Shown piece after piece: positions 15,495 through 23,210 of a stretch of 43,159 nucleotides of DNA. The DNA lies in contig DYHB01000008.1 of NCBI GenBank assembly GCA_020724415.1, forward strand, positions 1-43,159. The letters run 5' to 3'. The notes under the pieces were generated by a model. It did no database searches. It was not told where the DNA came from and saw only the letters and a program-made list of their open reading frames with translations. The DNA comes from Thiobacillus sp. (GTDB lineage Bacteria > Pseudomonadota > Gammaproteobacteria > Burkholderiales > Thiobacillaceae). Within the stretch, counting starts at the first letter, position 1; each line of letters begins with the position of its first letter. The position numbers and the translations under genes are program-made.

Positions 15495-17117
15495 ATGACT
15501 GAAAAACCTGCCTCCCCCCCTTCCCTGCCTCCGGCCCCCGCGCCTGCCGGCCCGGCCTTTGCCACCCTCAAGCTGAAGGCGACCATGCTGGCCAACCTGG
15601 ATCAGCTTGGTTACCACGCCATGACGCCCATCCAGGCGGCCAGCCTGCCCTTGACCCTGACCGGCCACGACCTGATCGCCCAGGCCAAGACCGGCAGCGG
15701 CAAGACGGCGGCCTTCGGGCTGCCCTTGCTGGCGAACCTGAAGCCGGACCGTTTCGTGGTCCAGGCCATGGTGCTGTGCCCGACCCGGGAGTTGTCCGAC
15801 CAGGTGACCCAGGAGCTGCGCCGGCTGGCCCGGGCCGAGGGCAACATCAAGATTCTGTCCCTGGTGGGGGGCAGCCCCATGCGGCCCCAGATGACCAGCC
15901 TGGAGCACGGCGCCCACATTGTCGTGGGCACCCCGGGGCGCTTGATGGACCACTTGCAGCGGGGCAGCCTGGACCTGGCGGCCCTGAATACCCTGGTGTT
16001 GGACGAGGCGGACCGCATGCTGGACATGGGGTTCTACGACGACATCGTCCAGGTGGCCCGGCAGTGTCCCAAGCGGCGCCAGACCTTGCTGTTCTCGGCC
16101 ACCTTCCCGCCCGGCATCGCCAAGCTGGCGGCGGCCTTCATGCGCCAGCCGAAAGAGGTGAAGCTGACCGAGCAGCATTCCGGCGAGAAGATCCGCCAGC
16201 GTTTTTATGAGGTGGCCGACAACGGCCAGCGCCTGGAGGCGGTGACCCGCCTGCTGGACCATTACCGGCCGGTGAGCACCCTGGCCTTCTGCAACACGCG
16301 CCAGCAGTGCCGGGATCTGCTCAAGGTGCTGCGCGGGCGCGGCTTCGTGGCCCTGGCGCTGCACGGCGAACTGGAGCAGCGGGAGCGGGATCAGGTGCTG
16401 ATCCAGTTCGCCAACCGGGCCTGCTCGGTGCTGGTGGCCACCGACGTGGCGGCCCGGGGCCTGGACATCGCGGAGCTGGAGGCGGTGATCAACGTGGACG
16501 TGACCCCGGATCCGGAGGTGTACGTGCATCGCATCGGCCGCACCGGGCGGGTGGATCAGGAGGGCTGGGCCCTGAGCCTGGCCACGCCGAGCCAGATGCG
16601 CCGGGTGGCCGACATCGGCACGGCCCTGGGCCAGCCGATCGACTGGCACCCCCTGGAGGAACTGAAGCCGGCCAGCGACAAGCCCCTGCGCCCCCCCATG
16701 GCCACCTTGCAGATCCTGGGCGGCCGCAAGGAAAAGATTCGTCCCGGCGATGTGCTGGGGGCGCTTACCGGTGCTGCCGGTCTGACGGTGGAACAGGTGG
16801 GGCGGATCACGGTGACCGAAACGGTGACCTATGTGGCCGTGGCGCGACCGCTGGCCCAGGCCGCCCAGCAGCGCCTGAGCGACGGGACCCTGAAGGGCCG
16901 CAGCGTGAAGGTGCGGGTGCTGGAGATCAGCCGGGAACTGGAAGAGGAAACCCCGTCCCGGGCCAACGCCAGCCTCAAGCGCCGGCCGCCACCGGCCGGG
17001 CCGGGCCGGGCTGGCGCACCCGGCAAAGGTCCAGGCCGACCTGCTGCCAGGGGCGCACCGGGCCGAGGACCGGGCGGAACTTCCCGGGCACCGGCCCGGG
17101 GACGGGGCAAGCGCTAG
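15495..17117 (+). CDS. dbpA: DEAD-box RNA helicase DbpA
   Basis: The 540-residue protein carries the full helicase core: a Q motif near 42-48, Walker A AQAKTGSGKT (62-71), PTRELSDQ, TPGRLMDH, DEAD in VLDEADRML (about 167), SATFP, and in RecA domain 2 HGELEQRERD, ATDVAARGLDI and HRIGRTGR. Residues about 410-480 form the DbpA RNA-binding domain (GGRKEKIRPGDVLGALTG...) that recognises 23S rRNA hairpin 92, so a role in large-subunit assembly is likely. The C-terminal 55 residues are an Arg/Gly/Pro/Ala-rich tail longer than in E. coli DbpA. ATG 15495 starts a short proline-rich extension before the core. Confidence 0.9.
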   Translation: MTEKPASPPSLPPAPAPAGPAFATLKLKATMLANLDQLGYHAMTPIQAASLPLTLTGHDLIAQAKTGSGKTAAFGLPLLANLKPDRFVVQAMVLCPTRELSDQVTQELRRLARAEGNIKILSLVGGSPMRPQMTSLEHGAHIVVGTPGRLMDHLQRGSLDLAALNTLVLDEADRMLDMGFYDDIVQVARQCPKRRQTLLFSATFPPGIAKLAAAFMRQPKEVKLTEQHSGEKIRQRFYEVADNGQRLEAVTRLLDHYRPVSTLAFCNTRQQCRDLLKVLRGRGFVALALHGELEQRERDQVLIQFANRACSVLVATDVAARGLDIAELEAVINVDVTPDPEVYVHRIGRTGRVDQEGWALSLATPSQMRRVADIGTALGQPIDWHPLEELKPASDKPLRPPMATLQILGGRKEKIRPGDVLGALTGAAGLTVEQVGRITVTETVTYVAVARPLAQAAQQRLSDGTLKGRSVKVRVLEISRELEEETPSRANASLKRRPPPAGPGRAGAPGKGPGRPAARGAPGRGPGGTSRAPARGRGKR

Positions 17118-17141
17118 GCGGTACCCGCCCCCGACCCGGGA

Positions 17142-18038
17142 TCAGTCAGCCGGCGGACGTGGCGCCAGCGCCCCGCTCAGCTCCCGCCACTGGTACAGGC
17201 TCAGGCCCAGGCCGATGCAGGCCGCCCCGAGCCATACCCGGACACTGACCTGTTCGCCGTTGAGCAGGTTGCCCAGCAGCAGGGCCAGCACCGGGGTGAC
17301 CAGGGTGATGAGGGCCACCTTGCCGGTCTCCATGTGCTTGATCACGTAGTAATACAGGGCAAAACCCAGCACCGAACCGAACACCCCCAGATAGACGATG
17401 GCTGCCCCGGCCCGGGCGGGGATCTCGGTGGGAGCCTGGCCGTCGGTCAACCACCAGACCAGGCCAAACAGGGGCAACGAGACCCCCAGGGTGCCGGCGG
17501 TGGTGGCCAGGGGCGGGCTGTCGTCGCCAATGCGCTTGAACCAGACCAGGCCGGCGGAATAGATGAGCACGGCGGCCAGCAAGGCCAGGACACCAGCCAG
17601 GGCATGGGCACCCCCCATCTGGTGGCTGTCGCCGAAGATCACGGCCAGGCCCGCCAGGCCCAGCAGCATGCCGGCCAGCTTGGCCGGCGTCAGGGCCCGC
17701 TCGTTCAGCCAGACGGTGGCCATGGCGCCGGTCAGGATGGGCGCCAGGCCGAACAGCACCGACACCAACCCCGAAGGGATGTATTGCGCCCCCCAATAGG
17801 TCAGGCTCATGGCGCCGAACAGGCTGAGCCCCCCCACCCAATAGGTCTGCCGGGCGCGCCGGTGCAGGGGCAGGCGAATCCGCCACAGGGCCAGGATCAG
17901 CCCGGCCAGGGCAAAACCGATGACCATGCGCGAGGCCACGGCGAAGGCGAAGGTGGTGCCCTGGGCACTCCATTTGATGGCCAGGGGCGTGGTGGACCAG
18001 ATCAAGATCACCGTCAGATAAGCGGCCGGGATGGACAT
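17142..18038 (-). CDS. EamA/DMT-family permease
   Basis: The 298-residue protein has ten predicted membrane helices in two EamA repeats (about 5-140 and 150-285), as in drug/metabolite transporters such as RhaT or RarD relatives. Typical features are the early LIWSTTPLAIKW, the mid-protein GLAPILTGAMATVWLNE and the late SVLGFALYYYVIKHM and TPVLALLLG. The substrate cannot be inferred. ATG 18038 was chosen because translation then begins directly at the first helix; no strong ribosome-binding site is visible. It diverges from nifV, whose promoter lies in the 220-bp gap. Confidence 0.88.
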   Translation of the reverse strand: MSIPAAYLTVILIWSTTPLAIKWSAQGTTFAFAVASRMVIGFALAGLILALWRIRLPLHRRARQTYWVGGLSLFGAMSLTYWGAQYIPSGLVSVLFGLAPILTGAMATVWLNERALTPAKLAGMLLGLAGLAVIFGDSHQMGGAHALAGVLALLAAVLIYSAGLVWFKRIGDDSPPLATTAGTLGVSLPLFGLVWWLTDGQAPTEIPARAGAAIVYLGVFGSVLGFALYYYVIKHMETGKVALITLVTPVLALLLGNLLNGEQVSVRVWLGAACIGLGLSLYQWRELSGALAPRPPAD

Positions 18039-18094
18039 GGGGGCTTCATGGTAAGTGCCGGTCCGGCCATCGTACCCACAAATGCCGACGTCAT

Positions 18095-18110
18095 TGTCGC
18101 AAATACGACG
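18095..18110 (+). promoter_or_regulatory. Imperfect NifA site upstream of nifV
   Basis: TGT-CGCAAATACG-ACG differs from TGT-N10-ACA only in the last base. It is centred about 104 bp upstream of the nifV -24 element, the usual enhancer distance. Confidence 0.5.
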
Positions 18111-18204
18111 AAGCGGCGCGGATGGGGTCCTTTGTTTCCGTGGACACGGCATGCATTGCTCACAAGACTTCAATAAAAACATATGGATAGAATGATTCTG
18201 TGTT

Positions 18205-18220
18205 TGGCACGTCGCTTGCG
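18205..18220 (+). promoter_or_regulatory. Sigma-54 (-24/-12) promoter of nifV operon
   Basis: TGGCACGTCGCTTGCG is a perfect -24 box with a TTGC -12 box at exact spacing; only the final W is G. The expected transcription start is near 18231. That start decides the nifV start codon: ATG 18232 would be leaderless, while ATG 18259 has AAGGA at 18246-18250. Confidence 0.93.
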
Positions 18221-18258
18221 GTAACCCTGCCATGGAGAGACACGTAAGGACCGACACC

Positions 18259-19407
18259 ATGCCAGACCGGACCATCATCATCGACGACACCACGCTGCGG
18301 GACGGCGAACAATCGGCCGGCGTGGCCTTCACCCTGGACGAAAAGCTGGACATTGCCCGGCGCCTGGATGCTCTGGGCGTACCCGAGCTGGAAGTGGGCA
18401 TCCCGGCCATGGGCGACGGCGAGTGCGACAGCATCCGGGCCGTGGCCGGGCTGGGCCTCAAGGCCAGACTGGTGGTCTGGAGCCGGATGCAGGCGGGGGA
18501 TCTGGCGTCCTGCCGCAACATGGGGGTGGACATGGTGGACCTGTCCATACCGGTGTCCGACATCCATCTGGCCAAGAAATTGAAGCGTGACCGGGCCTGG
18601 GCATTGAAGCACATCCGGGACATGGTGCCCCGCGCCCTGGACATGGGCCTGGACGTGATCGTCGGCGGCGAGGATGCCTCCCGGGCCGACCTGGAATTCC
18701 TGATGCGGGTGGTGGACGCGGCCCAGTCGGCCGGCGCCCGCCGCTTCCGGTTCGCCGATACCCTGGGGGTCATGGAGCCCTTCGGCGTCCACGACACCCT
18801 CGCCAGCCTGCGCTGCATCACCGACCTGGAGATCGAGATGCATGCCCACGACGACCTGGGCCTGGCCACGGCCAACACCCTGGCCGCCTGCCGGGCCGGC
18901 GCCACCCACGTCAACACCACGGTGAATGGCCTGGGCGAGAGGGCCGGCAACGCCGCCCTGGAAGAGGTGGCCCTGGGCTTGAAGAAACTCTATGGCATGA
19001 CGACCGACGTGGACCTGAGCCACTTCCAGGCCCTGTCCGAGACGGTGGCGGCAGCCTCGGGCCGGCCGGTGCACTGGCAGAAGAGCATCGTCGGTGCCGG
19101 AGCCTTCACCCACGAAGCCGGCATTCATGTGGATGGCCTGCTCAAGGACCCGGACACTTACCAGGGCTTCGACCCCCGGGAGGTGGGCCGCCAACATACT
19201 CTGGTCCTGGGCAAGCACTCCGGCTCCCGGGGCATCCTGGCCGCCTATGCGCGCATGGGCGTGAGCCTGAGCCCCGTCGAGGCGCGGGAGCTGCTGCCGG
19301 ACATCCGCACCTTTGCCGAGCAGGCCAAGCGCTCGCCGGCGGACCACGAACTGGTGTTCCTGTATCAGCGGCTGTTCGGGCGCGGCGAGCCCAGCCCCAT
19401 GCATTGA
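18259..19407 (+). CDS. nifV: Homocitrate synthase NifV
   Basis: The 382-residue protein condenses acetyl-CoA with 2-oxoglutarate to homocitrate, the organic ligand of FeMo-co. It shows the alpha-isopropylmalate/homocitrate synthase signatures DTTLRDGEQSAGVAF near the N-terminus, MHAHDDLGLATAN (about 194-206), NGLGERAGNA (about 222-231), and a C-terminal HEAGIHVDG...LGKHSG region. The start at 18259 was preferred to 18232 because the sigma-54 promoter predicts transcription beginning at about 18231 and AAGGA precedes 18259. It opens an operon with cysE, nifW, nifZ and nifM. Confidence 0.96.
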   Translation: MPDRTIIIDDTTLRDGEQSAGVAFTLDEKLDIARRLDALGVPELEVGIPAMGDGECDSIRAVAGLGLKARLVVWSRMQAGDLASCRNMGVDMVDLSIPVSDIHLAKKLKRDRAWALKHIRDMVPRALDMGLDVIVGGEDASRADLEFLMRVVDAAQSAGARRFRFADTLGVMEPFGVHDTLASLRCITDLEIEMHAHDDLGLATANTLAACRAGATHVNTTVNGLGERAGNAALEEVALGLKKLYGMTTDVDLSHFQALSETVAAASGRPVHWQKSIVGAGAFTHEAGIHVDGLLKDPDTYQGFDPREVGRQHTLVLGKHSGSRGILAAYARMGVSLSPVEARELLPDIRTFAEQAKRSPADHELVFLYQRLFGRGEPSPMH

Positions 19408-19417
19408 GCTGACCGGC

Positions 19418-19609
19418 ATGAACGTTCCGACCCACATCGACTCAGCCCCCCTCCATCCGGCCGGCTTGTTTGGCAAGGGCGAACTGGTCCTGTTCCGGCC
19501 CAATTTCCTGGACGACGAGGCCGATGCCTACGGACCCATGACCCCTACTGACGGCGCCCACCCCGGCGGCCTGGACGAGACCAAGCCGGGCGGTGCGGAA
19601 TGGATATGA
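19418..19609 (+). CDS. Small unknown protein between nifV and cysE (63 aa)
   Basis: This 63-residue frame begins 10 bp after the nifV stop and ends with a TGA overlapping an ATG of cysE (ATGA at 19606-19609), the arrangement of translated, coupled genes. The product is acidic, with a core [22 protein letters not shown]-like stretch followed by a Pro/Gly/Thr-rich tail. It has no cysteine, signal peptide or membrane segment. I do not recognise a family. If real it would be an uncharacterised member of the nifV-nifM operon. There is no strong ribosome-binding site, which lowers confidence. Confidence 0.6.
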   Translation: MNVPTHIDSAPLHPAGLFGKGELVLFRPNFLDDEADAYGPMTPTDGAHPGGLDETKPGGAEWI

Positions 19610-20361
19610 GCCTGAACCCGCACAAGGCGGCGCTCCCCGGCCTGTTCACCCTGCTCAGGGAGGACGTGGCCTGCGTGTTCGAGCGCGACCCGGCGGCTCG
19701 TTCCCGCTTCGAGGTGGTCACCACCTATCCCGGGGTCCACGCCATCATGTTGCAGCGCGTCGCCCACCGCCTGTGGCGCTTCGGCCTGCGTTACCCGGCC
19801 CGCTTCCTGTCCTGGCTGGCGCGCCTGCTGACCAATATCGACATCCACCCGGGTGCCACCCTGGGGCGCCGCTTTTTCATCGACCACGGGGCCGGGGTGG
19901 TGATCGGCGAGACGGCGGAGATCGGCGATGACGTGACCTTGTATCACGGCGTCACCCTGGGCGGCACCACCTGGAACAAGGGTAAGCGCCACCCCACCTT
20001 GCAGGACGGCGTGGTGGTGGGTGCCGGGGCCAAGATCCTGGGCGCCATCACCCTGGGCGAACAGGTCCGGGTGGGCGCCAACTCCGTGGTGGTCAAGGAC
20101 GTACCGGCCCACAAGACCGTGGTGGGCATCCCCGGCAAGGTGGTCACCCGGCTGGACGCGGCGGATCACAACAGCCTGGGCCTGAATCTGGACCATCACC
20201 TGATCCCGGACCCGGTGGGCAAGGCCATCGCCTGCCTGATGGAACGCATCGAGGTCCTGGAAAAGACCCTGCAGGCCCGGGGCGAGGCAGTGGACGGCCA
20301 ATGCGCCGCCTGCGATGCCGACGACCTGTGCGGCACCGCTTACAAGTTCAGGAAGGTATGA
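19606..20361 (+). CDS. cysE: Serine O-acetyltransferase, nif-linked CysE (NifP)
   Basis: The 251-residue enzyme acetylates L-serine from acetyl-CoA to give O-acetylserine, the precursor of cysteine. The left-handed beta-helix hexapeptide region spans about 90-185, with [19 protein letters not shown] containing the active-site His and Asp, then HGVTLGGT and [15 protein letters not shown]. The C-terminus continues past the usual end with a cysteine-containing tail ([11 protein letters not shown]). A second CysE in nif clusters (cysE1/nifP) boosts cysteine supply for NifS. The start is ATG 19606 (coupled to the upstream stop) or ATG 19600, differing by two residues. Confidence 0.93.
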   Translation: MSLNPHKAALPGLFTLLREDVACVFERDPAARSRFEVVTTYPGVHAIMLQRVAHRLWRFGLRYPARFLSWLARLLTNIDIHPGATLGRRFFIDHGAGVVIGETAEIGDDVTLYHGVTLGGTTWNKGKRHPTLQDGVVVGAGAKILGAITLGEQVRVGANSVVVKDVPAHKTVVGIPGKVVTRLDAADHNSLGLNLDHHLIPDPVGKAIACLMERIEVLEKTLQARGEAVDGQCAACDADDLCGTAYKFRKV

Positions 20362-20370
20362 GATGGTACG

Positions 20371-20442
20371 GCCCCCTCGCTCCCTGCGCTCGCTGCCCCC
20401 CGGGGGGGATGTCAGTTCCTTCGGACCGGCCGGGCGGAACTG
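20371..20442. repeat. Intergenic hairpin repeat inside the nifV operon
   Basis: The spacer between cysE and the next gene holds a CCCCCC/GGGGGG palindrome (about 20397-20408) and a stem of CAGTTCC (20413-20419) with GGAACTG (20436-20442). The composition resembles dispersed betaproteobacterial intergenic repeats. It ends 4 bp before the next start codon, so RNA structure could affect translation of the 171-aa protein. Confidence 0.6.
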
Positions 20443-20446
20443 AAAT

Positions 20447-20962
20447 ATGGACATGCTCGATTTCGATCAGGCCGCGCTGTATTTCGATGAGCCGGTGGCC
20501 GAGGAGGTGGCGGGGTTGATCCAGGCGGCCAGCCAGGCGTACGGCGAGCCAGTGGCGGAGGCCCTGCTGCACAAGGCTTATTTCCTGGCGCCGGAATCCC
20601 TGCTGGTGCTGGTGGCCCTGTACCGCTACTACTTCTACCAGCACCGTCTGGAACTGGCCCTGACGGTGGGCCGGCGGGGCTTGTTGCTGGTGGGCCGGCG
20701 CCTGGGCTTTCCCGATCAATGGACGCACCTGCACCCGGATCTGCTGGGCCAGGCGGTTCTGCGCTCCATGGGCCTGCTGCGTTTCTACATGCACCTGCTC
20801 AAGGCCACCGGCTACGTGAACCTGCGCCTGGGACGCATGACCGAGGGCCGCGCCCTGATCGAGAAGCTGATCGACCTGGACAGCCATGACCGCTTCGGCG
20901 GCAAGGCGCTGCTGCAAACCATCGTGGACGCCGTGGCGGACCGGATCGAGGAAGCCGCCTGA
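20447..20962 (+). CDS. Unknown helical protein in nifV operon (171 aa)
   Basis: The 171-residue product is almost entirely helical, with alternating Leu/Ala/Tyr residues reminiscent of TPR-like helix pairs (LLHKAYFLAPESLLVLVALYRYYFYQ region, and a second pair near LRSMGLLRFYMHLLKATGYVNLRLG). It has no cysteine, no signal peptide and no clear catalytic motif. It lies between cysE and nifW and ends 24 bp before nifW, so a nitrogenase-maturation role is inferred from context. ATG 20447 or 20453 may be used; the ribosome-binding site GGGCGGAA lies within the upstream repeat. Confidence 0.8.
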   Translation: MDMLDFDQAALYFDEPVAEEVAGLIQAASQAYGEPVAEALLHKAYFLAPESLLVLVALYRYYFYQHRLELALTVGRRGLLLVGRRLGFPDQWTHLHPDLLGQAVLRSMGLLRFYMHLLKATGYVNLRLGRMTEGRALIEKLIDLDSHDRFGGKALLQTIVDAVADRIEEAA

Positions 20963-20986
20963 ACATTGACCCAAGTGGAGAACGAG

Positions 20987-21424
20987 ATGGACGACCTGAC
21001 CCTGGATGACTTGACCCTGGACGAAGCCCTGGACGAGCTGGAATCCGCGGAGGATTTCCTGATTTACTTCGGCATCGATTACGAACCCCGCGTGGTTCAG
21101 GTGAACCGCCTGCATATCCTGCAAAGGTTCCATGACTACATCGCCCGGGCAGCCTCGATCCCCGAGGCGGAAGCGGCCCGAAAAACCGTCTACGCCGGCC
21201 TGCTGGCGCGGGCCTACCAGGACTTCGTGGATTCCGACGCCCTGACCGAGAAGGTGTTCAAAGTCTTCCACATGCACGAGCCCCAGACGGCCTTCGTGCC
21301 CCTCAGCGCCATCGGCACCCTGAAGCACGAGACCGCCGCCCCGGCCCCGGAACAGGGGGCCGGCGGCTGCGGCTGTGGCAACCAGGGCCCTTGCCACAGT
21401 TCCGACAACGCCCTGCGCTCCTGA
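20987..21424 (+). CDS. nifW: NifW nitrogenase-protecting protein with Cys-rich tail
   Basis: The NifW domain is clear: EDFLIYFGIDYEPRVVQVNRLHILQRFHDYIA at about 22-53 and an ARAYQDFVDSDALTEKVFKVF stretch near 74-94. NifW helps MoFe-protein maturation or protection against oxygen and interacts with NifZ, which follows immediately. Two things are unusual: an acidic N-terminus with a repeated LTLDDLTLDEAL pattern, and a C-terminal tail of about 30 residues with C128, C130 and C136 in a GCGCGNQGPC setting. The total of 145 residues exceeds the usual roughly 100-115. ATG 20987 was chosen because GGAG sits 6 bp upstream; the in-frame TTG 20966 is weaker. Confidence 0.93.
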   Translation: MDDLTLDDLTLDEALDELESAEDFLIYFGIDYEPRVVQVNRLHILQRFHDYIARAASIPEAEAARKTVYAGLLARAYQDFVDSDALTEKVFKVFHMHEPQTAFVPLSAIGTLKHETAAPAPEQGAGGCGCGNQGPCHSSDNALRS

Positions 21425-21435
21425 ACGCGGACGCC

Positions 21436-21897
21436 ATGCAGCCCAGATTCGACTACGGCGACCAGGTGCGGGTGACCCGCAACGTGCGCAACGACGGCAC
21501 CTACCCCGGCCTGCCCACCGGCACCCTGCTGGTGCGCCGGGGCAGCACGGGCCATGTCATCAATGTGGGCACGTTCCTGCAGGATCAGATCATCTACACC
21601 GTACATTTCCTGGATCAGGATCGCATCGTCGGCTGCCGGGAAGAGGAATTGATCGGACTGGACGAGCCCTGGCTGCCCAGCCGCTTCGAGACCCGGGAAA
21701 GGGTGCGGGCCGCCCGGACCCTGGCAGTGAATGGCGAAGTGCTGGTGCCGCTGGGGGCCGAGGGCGAAGTGATGAAGGTGCTCCGCCATGCCGACACCGG
21801 AGTGGCCTACCACGTGCATTTCCCGGGCCATGTGCTCCAGGTGCCGGAGTCTGTCCTCGCCCCCCTGGACAATGCCGGGCCGGCCTGTCCGGACTGA
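21436..21897 (+). CDS. nifZ: NifZ, MoFe-protein P-cluster maturation factor
   Basis: The 153-residue protein opens with the classical NifZ sequence: FDYGDQVRVTRNVRNDGTYPG, then GTLLVRRGSTGHVINVGTFLQDQIIYTVHF and VGCREEELI (residues about 4-75). NifZ is required for forming the second P-cluster in the MoFe protein. The second half (about 85-145: ERVRAARTLAVNGEVLVPLGAEGEVMKVL...YHVHF...VPESVL) looks like a degenerate copy of the first, suggesting an internal duplication. It starts 11 bp after nifW and is followed by nifM after 18 bp. Confidence 0.95.
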   Translation: MQPRFDYGDQVRVTRNVRNDGTYPGLPTGTLLVRRGSTGHVINVGTFLQDQIIYTVHFLDQDRIVGCREEELIGLDEPWLPSRFETRERVRAARTLAVNGEVLVPLGAEGEVMKVLRHADTGVAYHVHFPGHVLQVPESVLAPLDNAGPACPD

Positions 21898-21915
21898 ATC
21901 ATTGAGGGTTGTGCC

Positions 21916-22761
21916 ATGACTGTTCCATATCTGATCCTTAAAACCTCCCAGAGTCTGTTCGGCAAGCCACCCCAGGCCCTGAGCGACGACGAGATGCAAC
22001 GGGTGCGCACCCTGGCCCTCCGGCAATCAGACCTGGAGCGACTGGTGCTGGCCGCCCCCGAGGCCCGGGACGTGGTGGTGCCCGCCCCCACCCTGGCCAG
22101 TGCCCTGGAGGAAATACGCAGCCGCTATGCCGATGAGCTTGCCTTCCTGCAGGATCTGGCCGGCATCGGCCTGGGCCTGGCCGAGTTCGAGCAGGCCCTG
22201 GTGCAGGAACTGAAGGTGGAGGGCGTCCTGGAAAAGGTCGGCGCCCGGGCGGATCGGGTCAGCGACGTGGAAGTGGAGTTGTATTACCGCTACCACCCGG
22301 AGCAGTTCCTGAAGCCGGAGTCCCGCCGCGTCCGGCATATCCTGATCACCGTCAATGAGCAATTCCCGGAGAACAGCGAGGCCTCGGCCCGGGCACGGCT
22401 GGCGCAGGTGGCCGAACGCCTGGCCAAGGCGCCGGGGCGGTTCGCCGAGCAGGCCCTGAAACATTCCGAATGTCCCAGCGCCATGCATGGCGGCCTGTTG
22501 GGGGAAGTGGTCCCAGGAACCCTGTATCCGGCCCTGGACCGGGCCCTGTTCGAACTGGAACCCGGCCAGCTGAGCGGCATCGTCCAGAGCGAGTTGGGCT
22601 TCCACCTGCTGCTGTGCGAGGCGGTCATCCCGCCTCGCAAGCTGGCCCTGGACCAGGTGCGCACGGCCATCCGCGACACTCTGGAGGCCCGGCGCAAGGC
22701 CCTGTGCCAGAAAACCTGGCTGAACCAGATCCGGCGCACGGATCAGGCCGTCCTGTCCTGA
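21916..22761 (+). CDS. nifM: NifM, parvulin-type peptidyl-prolyl isomerase
   Basis: NifM (281 aa) is the foldase needed to make active nitrogenase Fe protein. Residues about 115-235 form a parvulin (rotamase) domain: VELYYRYHPEQF, RRVRHILITVNE, FAEQALKHSECPSAMHGGLLGEV and LSGIVQSELGFHLLLCE. The N-terminal helical half is specific to NifM and there is no signal peptide, so it is cytoplasmic. It follows nifZ by 18 bp and precedes an Rrf2 regulator by 28 bp. Confidence 0.95.
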   Translation: MTVPYLILKTSQSLFGKPPQALSDDEMQRVRTLALRQSDLERLVLAAPEARDVVVPAPTLASALEEIRSRYADELAFLQDLAGIGLGLAEFEQALVQELKVEGVLEKVGARADRVSDVEVELYYRYHPEQFLKPESRRVRHILITVNEQFPENSEASARARLAQVAERLAKAPGRFAEQALKHSECPSAMHGGLLGEVVPGTLYPALDRALFELEPGQLSGIVQSELGFHLLLCEAVIPPRKLALDQVRTAIRDTLEARRKALCQKTWLNQIRRTDQAVLS

Positions 22762-22789
22762 CGACCACACGCCAGGAGGATGCATCGCC

Positions 22790-23209
22790 ATGCTCATGAA
22801 CCGTAGCGGCCAGTATGCCCTCCAGGCATTGATCTACCTGTCCCGGCAACCCCCAGGCAAGCGCGTCATGGTGCGGGAGATGGCGGACAGCCTGAACCTG
22901 CCCATGCATTACCTGGCCAAGCTCATGCATCCCCTCAGCCGGGCCGGGTGGCTGGATGCCCAACGTGGCAAGCATGGCGGCTACCGCTTGCTGGACTCCG
23001 CCCTGGACATCACCCTGCTGGACATCCTGCGGGAGATTCACCGTCCGGGCGCGGATGAGGAATGCCTGCTCGGGCTCAAGAGCTGCGGCGACGACGACGC
23101 CTGCGTGCTGCATTGCCAGTGGCGTCCGGTACGCAACGAGCTGGTGGCGCGGTTCGGGGACCAGACCCTCCGGCAGCTTGCCCAAGCCCCTGACAGAACC
23201 CCCGCGTAG
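22790..23209 (+). CDS. Rrf2-family Fe-S regulator
   Basis: The 139-residue protein has the Rrf2 winged-helix domain (about 1-85, with MNRSGQYALQALIYLSR and LPMHYLAKLMHPLSRAGWLDAQRGKHGGYRL). It has cysteines C92, C99, C105 and C109. Three of these match the cluster-binding region of IscR/NsrR/RsrR-type proteins, so it probably senses Fe-S status, redox or NO. It is the last gene after nifM, with an AGGAGG site 10 bp before ATG 22790. Control of the nif or Fe-S genes is an inference from position; targets are not visible. Confidence 0.9.
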   Translation: MLMNRSGQYALQALIYLSRQPPGKRVMVREMADSLNLPMHYLAKLMHPLSRAGWLDAQRGKHGGYRLLDSALDITLLDILREIHRPGADEECLLGLKSCGDDDACVLHCQWRPVRNELVARFGDQTLRQLAQAPDRTPA

Positions 23210-23210
23210 C

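Noticed and set aside
18232-18258. ATG 18232 as nifV start
   Set aside because: It coincides with the predicted transcript start from the -24/-12 promoter, so it would be leaderless; ATG 18259 has AAGGA upstream.
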